Shown piece by piece: positions 28,012 through 35,670 of a stretch of 64,000 nucleotides of DNA. The DNA comes from Devosia ureilytica (lineage in GTDB: Bacteria > Pseudomonadota > Alphaproteobacteria > Rhizobiales > Devosiaceae), in NCBI RefSeq assembly GCF_024273195.1, contig NZ_JAMZCU010000002.1, positions 496,001 to 560,000 on the forward strand. The letters are read 5' to 3'. The translations under genes were made by a program, and so were the position numbers. The first letter of the stretch is position 1; each line of letters begins with the position of its first letter. The notes below the pieces were generated by a model. The model was not told where the DNA came from, made no database searches, and worked only from the letters and a program-made list of their open reading frames with translations.

Positions 28012-29217
28012 TTGCCAACGCTGCTTTCCCATCTCGCCACCATCCCGCTTTTTGCCGGTCTGGTTCTGTCGACAACCATGCCCGAAGTCGCGAACGTGGC
28101 CGCCATTGCCTGCATGGTGGCAGGGCTCGGGCTGGTATTCATCGACGCAAAGGCCCGGCAGGTGGCTGCAGGTCCGCCCTTTCAACTACTATATGTGGCG
28201 GGGCTGATCCTGCTGACTGCCCTTATTCCCACTGCGAAAAGCCTTGAACATCTGGCCGCAATCTTGATCCTGGTGCCCCTGTGGCTGGCCGGTCCCTATG
28301 CCGGTCTGATTGCCAAAGCGCCGGCGCGGCTGCTCTCCCCGTTCTGGCTTGGATGCATGGCCGCTGCCGGCACTCTGGGCGCTGTTTTAATTGCTGCTTA
28401 TGACGTGGTGTTCTTGCAGATGCGGCGAGGAGGTTTTTCGGTCAACAATCCCATCCATTTGGCAGATCTTGCCGTGGCCTTGGGATTTCTCGCGCTTGTG
28501 GGCCTGTTTAGTGGCCATCGCTGGCGCTTCTTCTTCCTGCTCGGCCCCGCTCTGGCTTTGGTCGCAGTGCTGCTTTCAGGCTCAAGAGGGCCATTGCTGG
28601 CCCTACTGGTGCTGAGTGTTCTGGCAACCATCTACTACATCATCATGATCTGGCGACCGTCGCGGGCCACTTTGCTTGTGGTCGGCCTCGCGCTGGCCGT
28701 GGCCGTGATGGTGGCCCCTTTTATCTCATTTGAGCTGGGGAGTGGGCGCCAGCTTCGCCTGGTCAGCCTGGCGCAGAGCGTGCTCAGTGGTGAGGCCGCG
28801 GACGGATCAACCAATGAGCGCCTCTACATGCTGCGCAGCGCTTGGGGAGCCTTTCAGGCATCGCCGATCTATGGCCATGGCCTAATCGACTACACGGTCA
28901 GCGCCGCCCAGTTTGGACCGCAGGACAACCCGTACCGGCCCTCAAGCCATCTGCATAACGACATCGCCGACTTCGCAGTGATCGGTGGCCTGACGGGGCT
29001 GATCTGCTACCTTTTGGTGCTGATCGCGCCGCTTTACGGGGCACGGCGCGCAGGGGCGGAACAGCGGCCGCTGCTGATGTTCATTGCCTTGATGGCTAGC
29101 GCAGGATATCTGGTCATGGGCCTGACCAATGCGATGATGGGCGTGCTCACTCAGACCGTACTCTATGGACTGATGCTGGCGCTTATTGGCGTTCTGGCTC
29201 GGGAAGAGCGGGCATGA
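28012..29217 (+). CDS. O-antigen ligase/polymerase-like membrane protein
   Basis: This 401-residue polytopic membrane protein has about ten hydrophobic helices. A long periplasmic loop holds LLSGSRGP (conserved Arg), STNERLYMLRSAWGAF, SPIYGHGLIDY and HLHNDIADFAV, typical of the Wzy_C/WaaL family that ligates or polymerises surface glycans. The start is taken as TTG at 28012, which has AGGG about 7 nt upstream; an ATG at 28078 is the alternative. The stop overlaps the next GT8 gene by 4 nt. Confidence 0.82.
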   Translation: MPTLLSHLATIPLFAGLVLSTTMPEVANVAAIACMVAGLGLVFIDAKARQVAAGPPFQLLYVAGLILLTALIPTAKSLEHLAAILILVPLWLAGPYAGLIAKAPARLLSPFWLGCMAAAGTLGAVLIAAYDVVFLQMRRGGFSVNNPIHLADLAVALGFLALVGLFSGHRWRFFFLLGPALALVAVLLSGSRGPLLALLVLSVLATIYYIIMIWRPSRATLLVVGLALAVAVMVAPFISFELGSGRQLRLVSLAQSVLSGEAADGSTNERLYMLRSAWGAFQASPIYGHGLIDYTVSAAQFGPQDNPYRPSSHLHNDIADFAVIGGLTGLICYLLVLIAPLYGARRAGAEQRPLLMFIALMASAGYLVMGLTNAMMGVLTQTVLYGLMLALIGVLAREERA

Positions 29218-30089
29218 ACAAGTCCTTGCACATTGCCCTCACCTTCGATGACAATTTTTGGGCACCGGCTTATGCGGTTATGCGCTCGATTTGCCTGTCG
29301 ACGCGACGGCGTGGAGAGATTGTGTTTTATCTCCTCCATATGCCGCTAAGCGCGGAACACCGGGCCGATCTTGCCAGGATAACTGAGGAGTTCGGGGCCG
29401 CCCTGGTCTTCTATCCCCTCGTAGGCGAGCCGTTTTTTGAAGACTTTGTCGCTGGCTTGCCACAAGGCGGGCGCTGGCCAAAGGTTGTTTATGCCCGCAT
29501 GCTGCTTCCCGGCCTGCTGCCGCAAGAGGTCGAGCGGGTGATCTATCTCGATTGCGACATGCTGGTGCGTGCCCCCATCGAGGAACTTTACGACATCGAT
29601 CTCGCCGGCAAGCCATTGGGCGCAGTGCGCGACGCACTGGCGCCATTCATTCCCATGCGCCGAGACATGATCCAGAACGCCGATTTGTTCGACGGCGCCG
29701 ATCCCTATTTTAACTCGGGAATGCTGGTCATCGACCTCGATCTGTGGCGGCAGATGGACCTGCGCGCAGAAATTGATGCGCTAGCCAAGCGCGGTATTCT
29801 GGCCAAGCTCTATTTCGACCAGGATCTGCTCAATCTGATTTTCCGCGATAAATGGCAGGCGCTGCCATGGCGCTGGAATACCATCGATGCGCACGAGGCC
29901 CACGAAGCGCTCGATCCGGCGATCCTGCATTTCACCAAGCCTGCCAAGCCTTGGGGCATTTTCGCCGGCATCCTGCGCAGCACTGCTTATGCACGTTGGT
30001 ACCGCCACGTGATGACCAATGCGCTATTCTACCGCTTTGCCCGACACCGCTGGAAACGCTGGTGGCTTAAGCGGTTGAGGCTCACCTGA
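29214..30089 (+). CDS. GT8 family glycosyltransferase (copy 1)
   Basis: This 291-residue protein of glycosyltransferase family 8 (retaining, LPS/glycogenin-like) has ALTFDDNFWAPAYAVMRS at the N-terminus, the DxD metal/nucleotide-sugar motif YLDCDMLVR, DPYFNSGMLVID and YFDQDLLNLIF, and ends in a basic RHRWKRWW segment. It overlaps the O-antigen ligase-like gene by 4 nt and precedes a close paralogue by 3 nt, so the three form one operon, probably for a surface polysaccharide. The sugar donor is unknown. Confidence 0.9.
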   Translation: MNKSLHIALTFDDNFWAPAYAVMRSICLSTRRRGEIVFYLLHMPLSAEHRADLARITEEFGAALVFYPLVGEPFFEDFVAGLPQGGRWPKVVYARMLLPGLLPQEVERVIYLDCDMLVRAPIEELYDIDLAGKPLGAVRDALAPFIPMRRDMIQNADLFDGADPYFNSGMLVIDLDLWRQMDLRAEIDALAKRGILAKLYFDQDLLNLIFRDKWQALPWRWNTIDAHEAHEALDPAILHFTKPAKPWGIFAGILRSTAYARWYRHVMTNALFYRFARHRWKRWWLKRLRLT

Positions 30090-30092
30090 TCC

Positions 30093-30965
30093 ATGAGCAT
30101 GCATGTCGCATTGACGTTCGACGACAATTTCTGGGCACCGGCCTACGCCACCATGCGCTCGGTCTGCCTGTTCACCCACAGTCGTCAAGCTCTGGTCTTT
30201 CATCTCTGCCATCGGACGTTGAGTGCTGCGCACCGCGCCGACCTCGAAAAGATCATCGAAGAATTTCCGGTTGAACTACGCTGGTACGATCTGGACCAGT
30301 CGGAGCTGTTTCAAGACATCGCGGCCCGAATGCCCGAGAATACGCGGCTTTCCAACATCGTCTATGCCCGGCTTATGATAGATCGGTTGGTGGGGTCGGA
30401 GGTCGCTCGCATCCTCTATCTCGATTGCGACATGCTGGTGCGCGAGGATGTAAGTTTCCTCTTTGAACTTGATCTTGAAGGCAAAGCCATAGCCGCAGTG
30501 CGCGATCCCGTCGGTGCGCTGATTACCGGCCAACGCGATCTGGCGCGGAACCGTGACCTGTTCGATCCGGCTGATTGCTATTTTAACGCCGGCATGGTGC
30601 TCATCGATGTTGCAAGCTGGCGCGAGGCCGACATTATCGGCCGCATGGAAGCGGCCTATGCGTCGGGGGTGATGCAGCGCATCTATTACGACCAGGATCT
30701 GCTGAACCTGATCTTCAAGGACAAGTGGCTCAAGCTTCCCTGGCGCTGGAACACCATCGACGCGCGCCACGCGCATGAAGGGCTCGACCCGGCAATTCTG
30801 CACTACACCGGCGAAAACAAGCCCTGGGGCGTGTTGTCGGGCATGCTGCAGTCCGTGGCTTACGCTCGGCTCTATCGCCACGTGATGACCAATGATCTCT
30901 TCTACCGCTTTGCCCGGCATCGCTGGAAGCGGTGGTGGAAGAAAAAGCTGGGATTGGGCCGCTAG
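30093..30965 (+). CDS. GT8 family glycosyltransferase (copy 2)
   Basis: This 290-residue tandem paralogue of the upstream gene shares the same motifs in the same order: ALTFDDNFWAPAYATMRS, YLDCDMLVR, CYFNAGMVLID, YYDQDLLNLIFKDKW and YRHVMTNDLFYRFARHRWKRWW. The conserved N- and C-terminal blocks point to duplication with divergence in the middle. The alternative ATG at 30099 (MHVAL) is two codons in. Its stop overlaps the convergent next gene by 4 nt. Confidence 0.9.
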   Translation: MSMHVALTFDDNFWAPAYATMRSVCLFTHSRQALVFHLCHRTLSAAHRADLEKIIEEFPVELRWYDLDQSELFQDIAARMPENTRLSNIVYARLMIDRLVGSEVARILYLDCDMLVREDVSFLFELDLEGKAIAAVRDPVGALITGQRDLARNRDLFDPADCYFNAGMVLIDVASWREADIIGRMEAAYASGVMQRIYYDQDLLNLIFKDKWLKLPWRWNTIDARHAHEGLDPAILHYTGENKPWGVLSGMLQSVAYARLYRHVMTNDLFYRFARHRWKRWWKKKLGLGR

Positions 30966-31771
30966 GCGAGCGAAGCCGGGTCCAGCCCCTCGGCGGCGCA
31001 GAGGGCGGCCAGCGCACTGCCCTTCGCCGGCAGGGGCAGCCCGGCGCGACCGCGGTCGGTGAGCTGGCTGCGCCAGAGGTGGACGCCCAATGTCTGGGCG
31101 GTAATGGCGGTCTCAAGGCTGGAGCCCGGCCGCATCAGGGCCGGAATAGCTTCATAGGGCACGGGGTAGAAGGTCGCCGCGGGGCGCACCTGATCGGTAA
31201 GGCCGTGCCGCGCCACGTAATGGGTGAGGGCCATGGGACCGGTAGCGCCATATTGCATGTGCTCTGGCGTGACCCGGTCGCCGACCAGCCGTCGGATGGC
31301 CACTTCAATGCGGCGCATCGGCGGCAGGTGCGGCTCGAAAAGCGGGCGTTTTGGGGTCTCGAAAATGCTGATCAGGTCCGCCAGGAGCGGCGCGTTGGGC
31401 GGCATGTGCAACACAGCGCCATTGACCGAACCGGGCCGCTCCCAGGCAAAGAGGTAATCGGGCGGCCCTGCAATAGGCCGGACGCAATAGATGTCGAGAT
31501 CGGCATAGACGCCCAATCCCAAGCGCAATACCGCGTAGCGGAAGTGGTCCGAGAATACCCCCGGTGTGCCGCGCCCCTTATAGAAAACCAGCTTCTCCCT
31601 GGGCAGTACGTCGGCAGCGTCGCGCCATTGGGCGCCCTCGGGCAGGCCTTCCATGGCGTCATAGGAATAAACCAGAACGCGATGGCCCTGCCGGATAAAG
31701 GACGTGATGCACAGCACTTCGAGCCAGCTCAGCGGGCCGTGCCAGAAGCTGACGATTGTGGGTAGGGTCAT
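30962..31771 (-). CDS. GT32-like glycosyltransferase (DXD sugar-binding type)
   Basis: This 269-residue protein begins LPTIVSFWHGPLSWLEVLCI, like the IPKIIHFIW start of GT32 capsular/alpha-1,4-glycosyltransferases. It has the motif SDHFRYAVLRLGLGVYADLD followed by IYC, in which DxD is the nucleotide-sugar metal site. No signal peptide is seen. An in-frame ATG at 31801 would add 10 residues. It is convergent with the GT8 genes and may act on the same glycan. Confidence 0.75.
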   Translation of the reverse strand: MTLPTIVSFWHGPLSWLEVLCITSFIRQGHRVLVYSYDAMEGLPEGAQWRDAADVLPREKLVFYKGRGTPGVFSDHFRYAVLRLGLGVYADLDIYCVRPIAGPPDYLFAWERPGSVNGAVLHMPPNAPLLADLISIFETPKRPLFEPHLPPMRRIEVAIRRLVGDRVTPEHMQYGATGPMALTHYVARHGLTDQVRPAATFYPVPYEAIPALMRPGSSLETAITAQTLGVHLWRSQLTDRGRAGLPLPAKGSALAALCAAEGLDPASLA

Positions 31772-31878
31772 GGGGTGCTCGCGCCGATCCGTGGAGCGCA
31801 TCTAGCATGGCAGGGGGCGCGAGAAAACCGCCGCACACTTGCGAGCACGGCGGCGGAGGTCTTGCATGGGATCAGTTT

Positions 31879-32769
31879 TCAGTTGGCGGCTGACCTGCGG
31901 CGATATTCCGAGGCCAGGTAGATGACGACCAGCGCAAAAACCGCGCCGATCCCAACCTGCAGCCAGTCGAATTTCTGCAGGAAGTCGGTGATGAACAGGG
32001 TCGCGTTGAAGCTCTCCTGCCCCTCGAACACCTTGTCGAGGTGATTGGTCGACCCTGGCATGGTCGAGCGATAGGTCAGATAGGCCCAGGTGCGGGTGGC
32101 AAAGGGGTGCATGCCACCCAGCGTGACCCACTCGAGCGCCGAAATCACCGTGGGCAGCAATAGCGCCAGGGGAATGGCCCAGCGGCCGACGGCGCTGCCC
32201 ATGGCGCCCACCAGCGCCATATAGGGCAGATACCAGAGGAGGCCGCAGACCATGACCACGAGGAAGACGAGCGCCATCTGCACATAAATGCCGGCAATGG
32301 TCCCCAGCAGGGCAGCGTTGCCGAGCCCTGCAATCATGGCGGTGACATAGGCGACGCCGAACATGATCAGGATGCTGACCAGCGCCACGCCAAAGACCGC
32401 GCCGGGCAGGATGGTGAGGGCGGCCGCAAGCTTGCTCAGGAGCACCTTGAGGTCGCTGACCGGCATGGACTTCCAGAACAGCATGGCATTGTTGCGCTTA
32501 TCGGCGGCAAAGCCATCGGCGCAATAGAAGAACAGCACAAAGCCAAGATAGGACAGCCAGGCGCCCGCAAGGCCGGCAAAGCCGGCTTCAAACACCCAGG
32601 TCGGGACGACGAACGACAGCTGGCCGGTCATGCGGCTGTCGAGCCGGTCGACGCTGAAGGCCAGGAGCGCCAGGGTGAACACCACGCCCACCAGCACCAA
32701 AGGCGCAATCAGGAAGGCGCCGCGATGCTCGATGAACTCGCGGTGGACGAGAGCGAAGAAGGCCTTCAT
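31879..32769 (-). CDS. ABC-2 type transporter permease
   Basis: This 296-residue membrane protein has six hydrophobic segments and begins MKAFFALVHREFIEHRG, the amphipathic start usual in ABC-2 permeases. A loop DKRNNAMLFWKSMPVSDLK precedes helix 3, as in YtrC/D-like exporters. Its ATG overlaps the stop of the ATPase gene by 4 nt. The exported substrate is unknown. Confidence 0.85.
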   Translation of the reverse strand: MKAFFALVHREFIEHRGAFLIAPLVLVGVVFTLALLAFSVDRLDSRMTGQLSFVVPTWVFEAGFAGLAGAWLSYLGFVLFFYCADGFAADKRNNAMLFWKSMPVSDLKVLLSKLAAALTILPGAVFGVALVSILIMFGVAYVTAMIAGLGNAALLGTIAGIYVQMALVFLVVMVCGLLWYLPYMALVGAMGSAVGRWAIPLALLLPTVISALEWVTLGGMHPFATRTWAYLTYRSTMPGSTNHLDKVFEGQESFNATLFITDFLQKFDWLQVGIGAVFALVVIYLASEYRRRSAAN

Positions 32770-33665
32770 CGGGCGGTCTCCGGGTTTGCGGTGGGACGCT
32801 GCATCAGCGCCACGAAGAGATCGGACATGGTCGGGGTTGAGACCCGGCCCAGCGGTTCAAGTTTTTCGCGGTCCTGGCCATCGAAGATGAACACTGTCTG
32901 ACCAAAGCGGGTTTCCTCATAGACCGGGTTCATGGCCCGCGCCTTGTCCTGCGCCTCGGGCTCATTGGTGACGAGCTGGGAAAACTTCTCGCTGACCGTT
33001 TCCATCTGCATATGGAGGATCAATTCACCATCGCGGATGAACATGATGTCGGAGAGCATGAACTCGATCTCGTCCACCTGGTGAGTGGTGATGATCAAGG
33101 TGCGCTCCTCGGTCATATAGTCTTCCAGCAGGCGCCGGTAGAAGCGCTTTCGATAGGTGATGTCGAGGCCGAGCGTGGGTTCGTCCAGCACCAGGAGCTT
33201 GGCGTCGATGGCCATGACCACGGCGAGATGGAGCTGCGCGATCATGCCCTTGGACAAGGTCTTGATCTTCATCTCGGGCCTGATGTCGGTGCCCTCGAGG
33301 AACTGACGCGCCTTTTCGGGGCTGAAATTGGGGTGGATATTGGTGAGCAACGCAAAAAGCTCGCGCACCCGAAGGAAGCGCGGCAGGCTTGCGACGTCGG
33401 AAATGAAGGCGACGTTTTCCATCAGCTTGGCGCGGCGGGCGAAAGGGTCTTCGCCCAGAACGCGGATGGTGCCCTCATAGCTGGTCAGGCCCAGCATGGC
33501 ATTGAGCGTGGTTGTCTTGCCCGCGCCATTATGGCCGATCAGCCCATAGATGCGGCCGGCGGGAATGTCGAAGTCGAGCCCATGCAGGATCTGCTTGCGG
33601 CCAAAGGACTTGGAAAGCCCCCGGGCCGATACGATGGGATCGGCGGATGCGGAAAGGTCACTCAT
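32766..33665 (-). CDS. ABC transporter ATPase (YtrB-like)
   Basis: This 299-residue ABC ATPase has Walker A GHNGAGKTTTLN, a signature LSKGMIAQLHLAVVMA (LSKGM in place of LSGGQ, as is common in the YtrB group), Walker B KLLVLDEPTLGLD and switch His in TTHQVDE. About 80 residues follow the core. It overlaps both the upstream regulator and the downstream permease by 4 nt, so the three are co-translated. Confidence 0.88.
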   Translation of the reverse strand: MSDLSASADPIVSARGLSKSFGRKQILHGLDFDIPAGRIYGLIGHNGAGKTTTLNAMLGLTSYEGTIRVLGEDPFARRAKLMENVAFISDVASLPRFLRVRELFALLTNIHPNFSPEKARQFLEGTDIRPEMKIKTLSKGMIAQLHLAVVMAIDAKLLVLDEPTLGLDITYRKRFYRRLLEDYMTEERTLIITTHQVDEIEFMLSDIMFIRDGELILHMQMETVSEKFSQLVTNEPEAQDKARAMNPVYEETRFGQTVFIFDGQDREKLEPLGRVSTPTMSDLFVALMQRPTANPETAR

Positions 33666-34033
33666 TTCTTCTGTCCCTCAGGCGTGCTGTCGGTGCTGAC
33701 CAGGTCCTTGAGATCGAGGTCCAGTGCCTTGATCTGCGCGGCGATGCGCGGCCAGTCTTCCTTCAAGAATTTATCGCGTTCATGGGCCAAAAGGCCTGAC
33801 CGTGCTCCGGCGGTAACGAACATTCCCAGTCCCCTGCGTTTTTCGACCACACCAATATCGACCAAGGCTTCGAAGGCCTTGGTGACCGTCAACGGATTGA
33901 CCGAAAGATCGGCGGCGATCTGGCGCACCGAGGGCAGTGCTTCGCCCTCATTGACCTGTCGGCGCAGGATCATCTCGATCAGCCGTTGCCGGATCTGAAC
34001 GAAGATCGGCTGGCTGGCGTGAAAATCATCCAT
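33662..34033 (-). CDS. GntR regulator of the YtrA subfamily
   Basis: This 123-residue regulator has the N-terminal winged helix PIFVQIRQRLIEMILRRQ, then LPSVRQIAADLSVNPLTVTK (recognition helix), and only a short C-terminal helical segment instead of a ligand domain. This is the hallmark of the YtrA subfamily, which controls neighbouring ABC exporter genes, often in response to cell-wall-active agents. A perfect inverted repeat over the promoter 15 nt upstream is the likely autoregulatory operator. Confidence 0.9.
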   Translation of the reverse strand: MDDFHASQPIFVQIRQRLIEMILRRQVNEGEALPSVRQIAADLSVNPLTVTKAFEALVDIGVVEKRRGLGMFVTAGARSGLLAHERDKFLKEDWPRIAAQIKALDLDLKDLVSTDSTPEGQKK

Positions 34034-34047
34034 GTGTCTTGCCTATC

Positions 34048-34087
34048 TAGTGTGCTAGATATGTAGCACACTATAATCGGGTGTCAA
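34048..34087 (-). promoter_or_regulatory. YtrA-type operator overlapping the promoter
   Basis: TAGTGTGCTA (34048-34057) and TAGCACACTA (34064-34073) are perfect 10-bp arms with a 6-nt spacer, close to the GTGTnCTA-type operators of YtrA regulators. On the minus strand a consensus -35 (TTGACA, 34087-34082) lies upstream, so the -10 must fall inside the palindrome. Binding there would block transcription of the GntR-ATPase-permease operon. Confidence 0.8.
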
Positions 34088-34120
34088 TGGGGGGCGGCAA
34101 CTTTGGGTTATGCGGTTAGC

Positions 34121-34228
34121 TCACCCCCACCCTTGATCCCTCCCCACAAGGGGGAGGGAGACGATGAACACTGGCATTTCATCCAACGCCTCCCTCCCCT
34201 TGATGGGGAGGGAATGAGGGTGGGGTGA
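34121..34228. repeat. Dispersed intergenic element, copy B
   Basis: 108 bp run from TCACCCCCACCC to GGGTGGGGTGA, which are near-perfect inverted termini. Two inner hairpins (CCCTCCCC/GGGGGAGGG and CCCTCCCC/GGGGAGGG) flank the spacer GACGATGAACACTGGCAT. It is the inverted counterpart of copy A at 22770-22873. Confidence 0.78.
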
Positions 34229-34254
34229 TTTCGGGTGCGCCGCGTCGAGGGATC

Positions 34255-34343
34255 GCAGCACCCCCTCCCTAGCTTCGCTAGGCCTGGTCAGGCCAAGCTG
34301 CGCTACCCTCCCCTCAAGGGGGAGGGTGATGTGTGGGTGCTGC
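34255..34343. repeat. Second intergenic palindromic element with 9-bp terminal repeats
   Basis: GCAGCACCC (34255-34263) and GGGTGCTGC (34335-34343) are perfect inverted termini of an 89-bp segment with inner palindromes (CTAGCTTCGCTAG, CCTGGTCAGG, and CCCTCCCC/GGGGGAGGG). It lies next to copy B but differs in its core, so it is a related or separate family. Confidence 0.6.
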
Positions 34344-34368
34344 CGGTCAATAGTGCCGAATTGGGCCC

Positions 34369-35670
34369 CTACATCCCCAGCCGGTCTTTCAGTGCGTACC
34401 ACCACGAACCGAGCGTCGAATATTGCGCGCGGAACATGCGGCCGCCGGGGAAGGGGATCCAGGGCAGGCTGGCGAAAGTGTCGAAGCGGGTCATGTCGCC
34501 ACGCACGGCTTCGCCGAGGATGCGCCCGAACAGGTGCGATCCGGTAATGCCGTGACCTGAATAGCCATGGGCGAAGTAGACGTTCTTGCCCAGCCGGCCC
34601 AGTTGCGGGACCCGCGAGAAGGACAGGGCGAAATTGCCGCTCCAGGCATAGTCGACCCGCACATCCTTGAGCTGGGGGAACACCTTGTCCATGTTGGGCC
34701 GGAGCTTGGCCTCGACATCGGCCGGGTCGGTGCCGCCATAAACGACACCGCCGCCAAAGATCAGCCGGTGATCGGCCGACAAGCGGAAATAATCCAGAAT
34801 ATAGCGCACATCCTCAACGCACATGCCGGTGGGCAATAGCGCTCTGGCACGCTCCTCGCCCAGCGGCTCGGTGGCCATCATCTGGGTGGAAACCGGCATC
34901 ACGCGGGCCGTCAGCTCGGGCACCACATTGCCCAGATAGGCATTGCCGCAGACCAGCGCCGTCTTGGCCTTGATCCGGCCACTGGCGGTGTGAACCGTCG
35001 CGCCAGTGGCATCCTGCTCGACCCTGGTGACGGGCGAATGCTCAAAAATCCGGCCGCCGAGGCTTTCGAGCGCGGCTGCCTCCCCCAGGGCCAGATTGAG
35101 CGGGTGCATATGTCCGCCCGACCGGTCGATCATGCCGCCGCAATAAACGTCCGAGCCGATATGCTGGCGGATCTGGTGCTGGTCCAGCAATTCATGGTCG
35201 TCCATGCCATGGGTGCGCCACAGCGCCTGCTTGGCCCTAAGCTCGTCCATATGCTTGGGGGTATAGGCCGCATAGATATTGCCGCGCCTCAAGTCGCAAT
35301 CGATGCCGTAGCGCGCGATCCGATCATAGATGATCCCCGCGCCTTCCTGGAGCAGGCCGCCGACGAAATTGGCGGTCGCGTCGCCATAGCGGCGCTGGAT
35401 GGTGCCAAGGCTGGCATTGAGCCCATTGACCACCTGTCCGCCATTGCGGCCCGAAGCGCCCCAGCCCACTTCTGCCGCTTCCACAACAACGACCGAAAAG
35501 CCGTGTTCAGCCAGACTAATGGCCGCCGAGAGGCCCGAATAGCCGGCCCCGACCACGCAGATTTCGGCCTCAACTTGCCCGGCCAGCGTCACCGGCTGGC
35601 GGACGATATTGCGTGATGCCGCGTAATAGCTGGGAGGATAGGGCGAATTTGCCTGCGGCGTTTCGGACAT
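34369..35670 (-). CDS. puuB: FAD-dependent gamma-glutamylputrescine oxidase-like
   Basis: This 433-residue DAO-family oxidoreductase has an N-terminal Rossmann fold AEICVVGAGYSGLSAAISLA, GWGASGRNGGQV, and a C-terminal YFAHGYSGHGITGSHL FAD-binding segment. It likely oxidises gamma-glutamylputrescine to the aldehyde. Its ATG at 35670 overlaps the puuA stop by 1 nt (TGATG), so the two are coupled. The assignment to PuuB rests on this neighbourhood; related OrdL-type enzymes act on other amines. Confidence 0.85.
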   Translation of the reverse strand: MSETPQANSPYPPSYYAASRNIVRQPVTLAGQVEAEICVVGAGYSGLSAAISLAEHGFSVVVVEAAEVGWGASGRNGGQVVNGLNASLGTIQRRYGDATANFVGGLLQEGAGIIYDRIARYGIDCDLRRGNIYAAYTPKHMDELRAKQALWRTHGMDDHELLDQHQIRQHIGSDVYCGGMIDRSGGHMHPLNLALGEAAALESLGGRIFEHSPVTRVEQDATGATVHTASGRIKAKTALVCGNAYLGNVVPELTARVMPVSTQMMATEPLGEERARALLPTGMCVEDVRYILDYFRLSADHRLIFGGGVVYGGTDPADVEAKLRPNMDKVFPQLKDVRVDYAWSGNFALSFSRVPQLGRLGKNVYFAHGYSGHGITGSHLFGRILGEAVRGDMTRFDTFASLPWIPFPGGRMFRAQYSTLGSWWYALKDRLGM

